From NCBI GenBank assembly GCA_018292915.2, contig JACVVK020000165.1, forward strand, positions 1,169,501 through 1,233,500: a stretch of 64,000 nucleotides of DNA, in the 5' to 3' direction. Of the stretch, positions 62,160 through 64,000 are shown piece by piece. The notes beneath the pieces are model-generated. The model had not been told where the DNA came from. It did not search any database and saw only the letters and a program-made list of their open reading frames with translations. A program made the position numbers and the translations under genes. Positions within the stretch are counted from its first letter, which is position 1. The number at the start of each line of letters is the position of its first letter. Source of the DNA: Batillaria attramentaria (Eukaryota; Mollusca; Gastropoda; Batillariidae).

Positions 62160-62840
62160 AACCTCAGGCAACATTCGTCATTCAGAAGACTGCGTTAAAA
62201 ATTTTCACTAGATATTTCTTCTGCTGAGTTCGGCAGGATTTATTTTAAATAAGAAGGAAAGATAATAAATCAGTAAATGAAAGTGCTTTCTGCCTAAAAA
62301 AAAATACAGGCATAGACACAAATATGGGTGATTGGTTTGAATCCATTCAAAAATTGGAACTTTCTTTGTGTATAATTTGCAAGAAAATATAAACAGTAGA
62401 AGGAAAAAAGGGGGTACACCATGCAGTCCCAATAATCGCTGTATAATATGGAATATTTAAAAGTATGAAAAGTAGAATTCGGCAAAAACTTTGTGAGAGC
62501 ACCTCTCGGAAAAGAGAATTTCGGAATGCTCAACAAAGACAACCGGTGAAGATACATTTTTCATCTTTAAAAAAAAAATTCAAAAATGTCAAGTTTAGCA
62601 GAACTTATTCTTACATGTCATACATACAGTCGACAAGCAATTAATACCTCAGTCACAAATTAAAGAATAGAAACAGCTAGCTGTATAGATAAGAATGTAT
62701 GTTTTTCTATAAATGTTCCTTCGACAAAAATCACTGTCCTTTCTAGTGTTTCTCTGTGACAGCACACAAAAGAGACTTCAAGTGAATGAAGATATACTTC
62801 CATATATCAGCCAGTGTCCTGGGTCACCCAGTAGCATTCC
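62160..62840. other. Duplicated AT-rich flank and start of unique DNA
   Basis: 62160-62634 matches 27560-28031; beyond that the sequence is unique to this end. No gene. Confidence 0.5.
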
Positions 62841-63036
62841 ATTAGGCATGTTTAGTAGGACTTCGTAAGGGGGACTTCGGTGAGCAGCGTAACATATTTA
62901 CATGTAAATTAGGCTCACAGGGCAGAGGCCGCGAGCGCTAACGGGCTGCAATTAGCTAATGGTTCCCCTAATTTACATGTAAATGGGTTACGCTGCTCAC
63001 CGAGGTCCTTACGAAGTCCTACTAAACATGCCTAAT
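62841..63036. mobile_element. Fold-back MITE, about 196 bp, with ~70-bp arms
   Basis: ATTAGGCATGTTTAGTAGGA opens the left arm and TCCTACTAAACATGCCTAAT closes the right arm. Arms also share GTGAGCAGCGTAAC and TTTACATGTAAATTA, with an ~45-bp loop. Lies outside the duplicated blocks. Confidence 0.88.
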
Positions 63037-63039
63037 ATG

Positions 63040-63824
63040 TTATTAATTAGTCGTCATATAGCACATCAGCGAAATCAATTGAATGAAAAAAAAAAAAAAC
63101 GTGATGGAAACCCACACAAGGGGGGGGGGGGGGGGGCAAGGGGTGATTGGAGGTACATGTTGGTGATGTTGGTATCACCGAAAAGCGCTTTCTTTTGGTA
63201 GAAACATTTTTTTTTCTGTAGTATCGTGTTGATGAGACATATGTTTGTTAAAAACTTGCTGTTGAAAAAGGGCCATCTTGGGATATGGACGGCAAAGTGT
63301 GAAATGGTTATTCTGCCGACACAGCGTTAAACGTGGTCTTAGGTCAGTTCAGCTTTGAAACTTTCGCCAAAGTTATTTAAGGGCTCGAAAATAGAAAAAA
63401 TCCCCAAATCACTAGAATTGACCCCCCCCCCCCCCAAGACCCCCCTCCCCCCGCCTCCAACCAAATTTTTTATTGTTGTTTTTCTGTTTTATTTTGTTTT
63501 TGTTGTGTTGTTGTCATGTTGTTGTTGTTGTTGTTGTTGTTTTTCAAAAGTGCCTGGGCGATTTTGTCCCCCCCCCCCCCTCCCCCTGTCGTGGGCTGCC
63601 ATCACATAATTATTTCAATGACAGTCAGTCATGTCATGGAGTGAAATAGTTCAGCTACTGGCATACCCAATAAATCTTCAAAAATATTACTTTGCCGGCA
63701 TATATACTACTACATTTGCTTTAAAAAAAAAAAAAACAATAAAAAAAACAGCATTGCTCCTACGTGGTTGGAAAAAAACCCCGCAGTTTTTATAGTTGTT
63801 CGTACGTTGAAGTATTTATACTGT
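63040..63824. other. Low-complexity and unassigned DNA
   Basis: G run at 63121-63136, C runs at 63422 and 63570, (GTT)n at 63475-63543. No coding sequence supported. Confidence 0.5.
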
Positions 63825-64000
63825 AGTTGCGTACAAGTGAATTTCCATTGTCTAGTGTTTTAAGTTTTGATGTTCTATTGGATTGAAGCCCTTAGTTGCG
63901 GACATATGAATTTACATCGTCCCGTGTTTTAAGTTTTGTTGTTCTCTAGGGTTGACGTCCCCAGTTACGGACAATTGAATTTACATCGTCCCATGTTCTA
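63825..64000. repeat. 69-bp tandem repeat running off the right edge
   Basis: Units start AGTTGCG / AGTTACG at 63825, 63894 and 63963 and share GAATTTACATCGTCCC and TGTTTTAAGTTTTG. Confidence 0.88.

Larger units (their letters stand above)
35990..62634. repeat. Segmental duplication block C
   Basis: Colinear with block B (16.0 kb) but 26.6 kb long because of insertions near 37747, 46904, 53161, 57835, 58894, 59712 and 60789. Each is missing at the matching point of block B, so each postdates the duplication or was lost from B. Confidence 0.85.

Overview
This is a repeat-dominated eukaryotic window, most likely from a marine invertebrate and probably a gastropod mollusc. The evidence is spliced genes with GT/AG borders, tRNA-headed SINEs whose tail contains GGACGTTAAAC, CR1-like, Tc1, mariner, Harbinger-like and hAT-like elements, and very abundant (CA)n, (GA)n and minisatellite DNA. 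The taxon is an inference from style only. No prokaryotic operons, rRNA, CRISPR array or genuine tRNA gene was seen.

The core is one gene present three times in tandem, always on the minus strand: copy A (331-4137, its 3' exons lie off the left edge), copy B (14801-24543, complete as modelled) and copy C (42619-51947, probably broken). Joining exons by splice signal and phase gives an open frame of about 855 codons in copy B. It holds two CCHC zinc knuckles, a proline/glutamine-rich linker, a NERD-like PD-(D/E)XK nuclease domain, and a superfamily 1 helicase with GPPGTGKT, a DEAF box, a TGLER motif and an SRST motif. I do not recognise a named gene. The split of the Walker A motif by an intron, the growth of a 106-bp repeat inside that intron, and nearly all-replacement differences between copies B and C in exon 5 make this fast-changing nuclease-helicase family the most interesting object here.

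Layout: 1-5220 is block A (gene A and upstream flank). 5220-11990 is a mosaic of mariner, SINE, Harbinger-like and retroposon debris. 12018-28031 is block B (minisatellites, gene B, G-rich hAT-like elements). 28168-29706 is a Tc1 element one indel from intact, followed by mariner and MADF-exon debris. 30.5-35.9 kb is minisatellite and (TG)n DNA. 35990-62634 is block C, colinear with block B but swollen by later insertions. These are a 3.65-kb segment with a THAP element (37.7-41.4 kb), a 1.6-kb insert in intron 3 of gene C, a 4.1-kb CR1-like element (53.2-57.3 kb), a SAP/THAP element (57.8-58.8 kb), a MITE (59.7-60.1 kb) and a 1.3-kb insert with a THAP relic. 62.6-64 kb is non-duplicated sequence with a fold-back MITE.

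Because blocks B and C derive from one ancestor, insertions present in only one block can be read against an empty site in the other, which gives clean target-site duplications for a SINE and boundaries for several DNA elements. Apart from the helicase family, every coding sequence I can support belongs to a mobile element or is a first-exon remnant of one.
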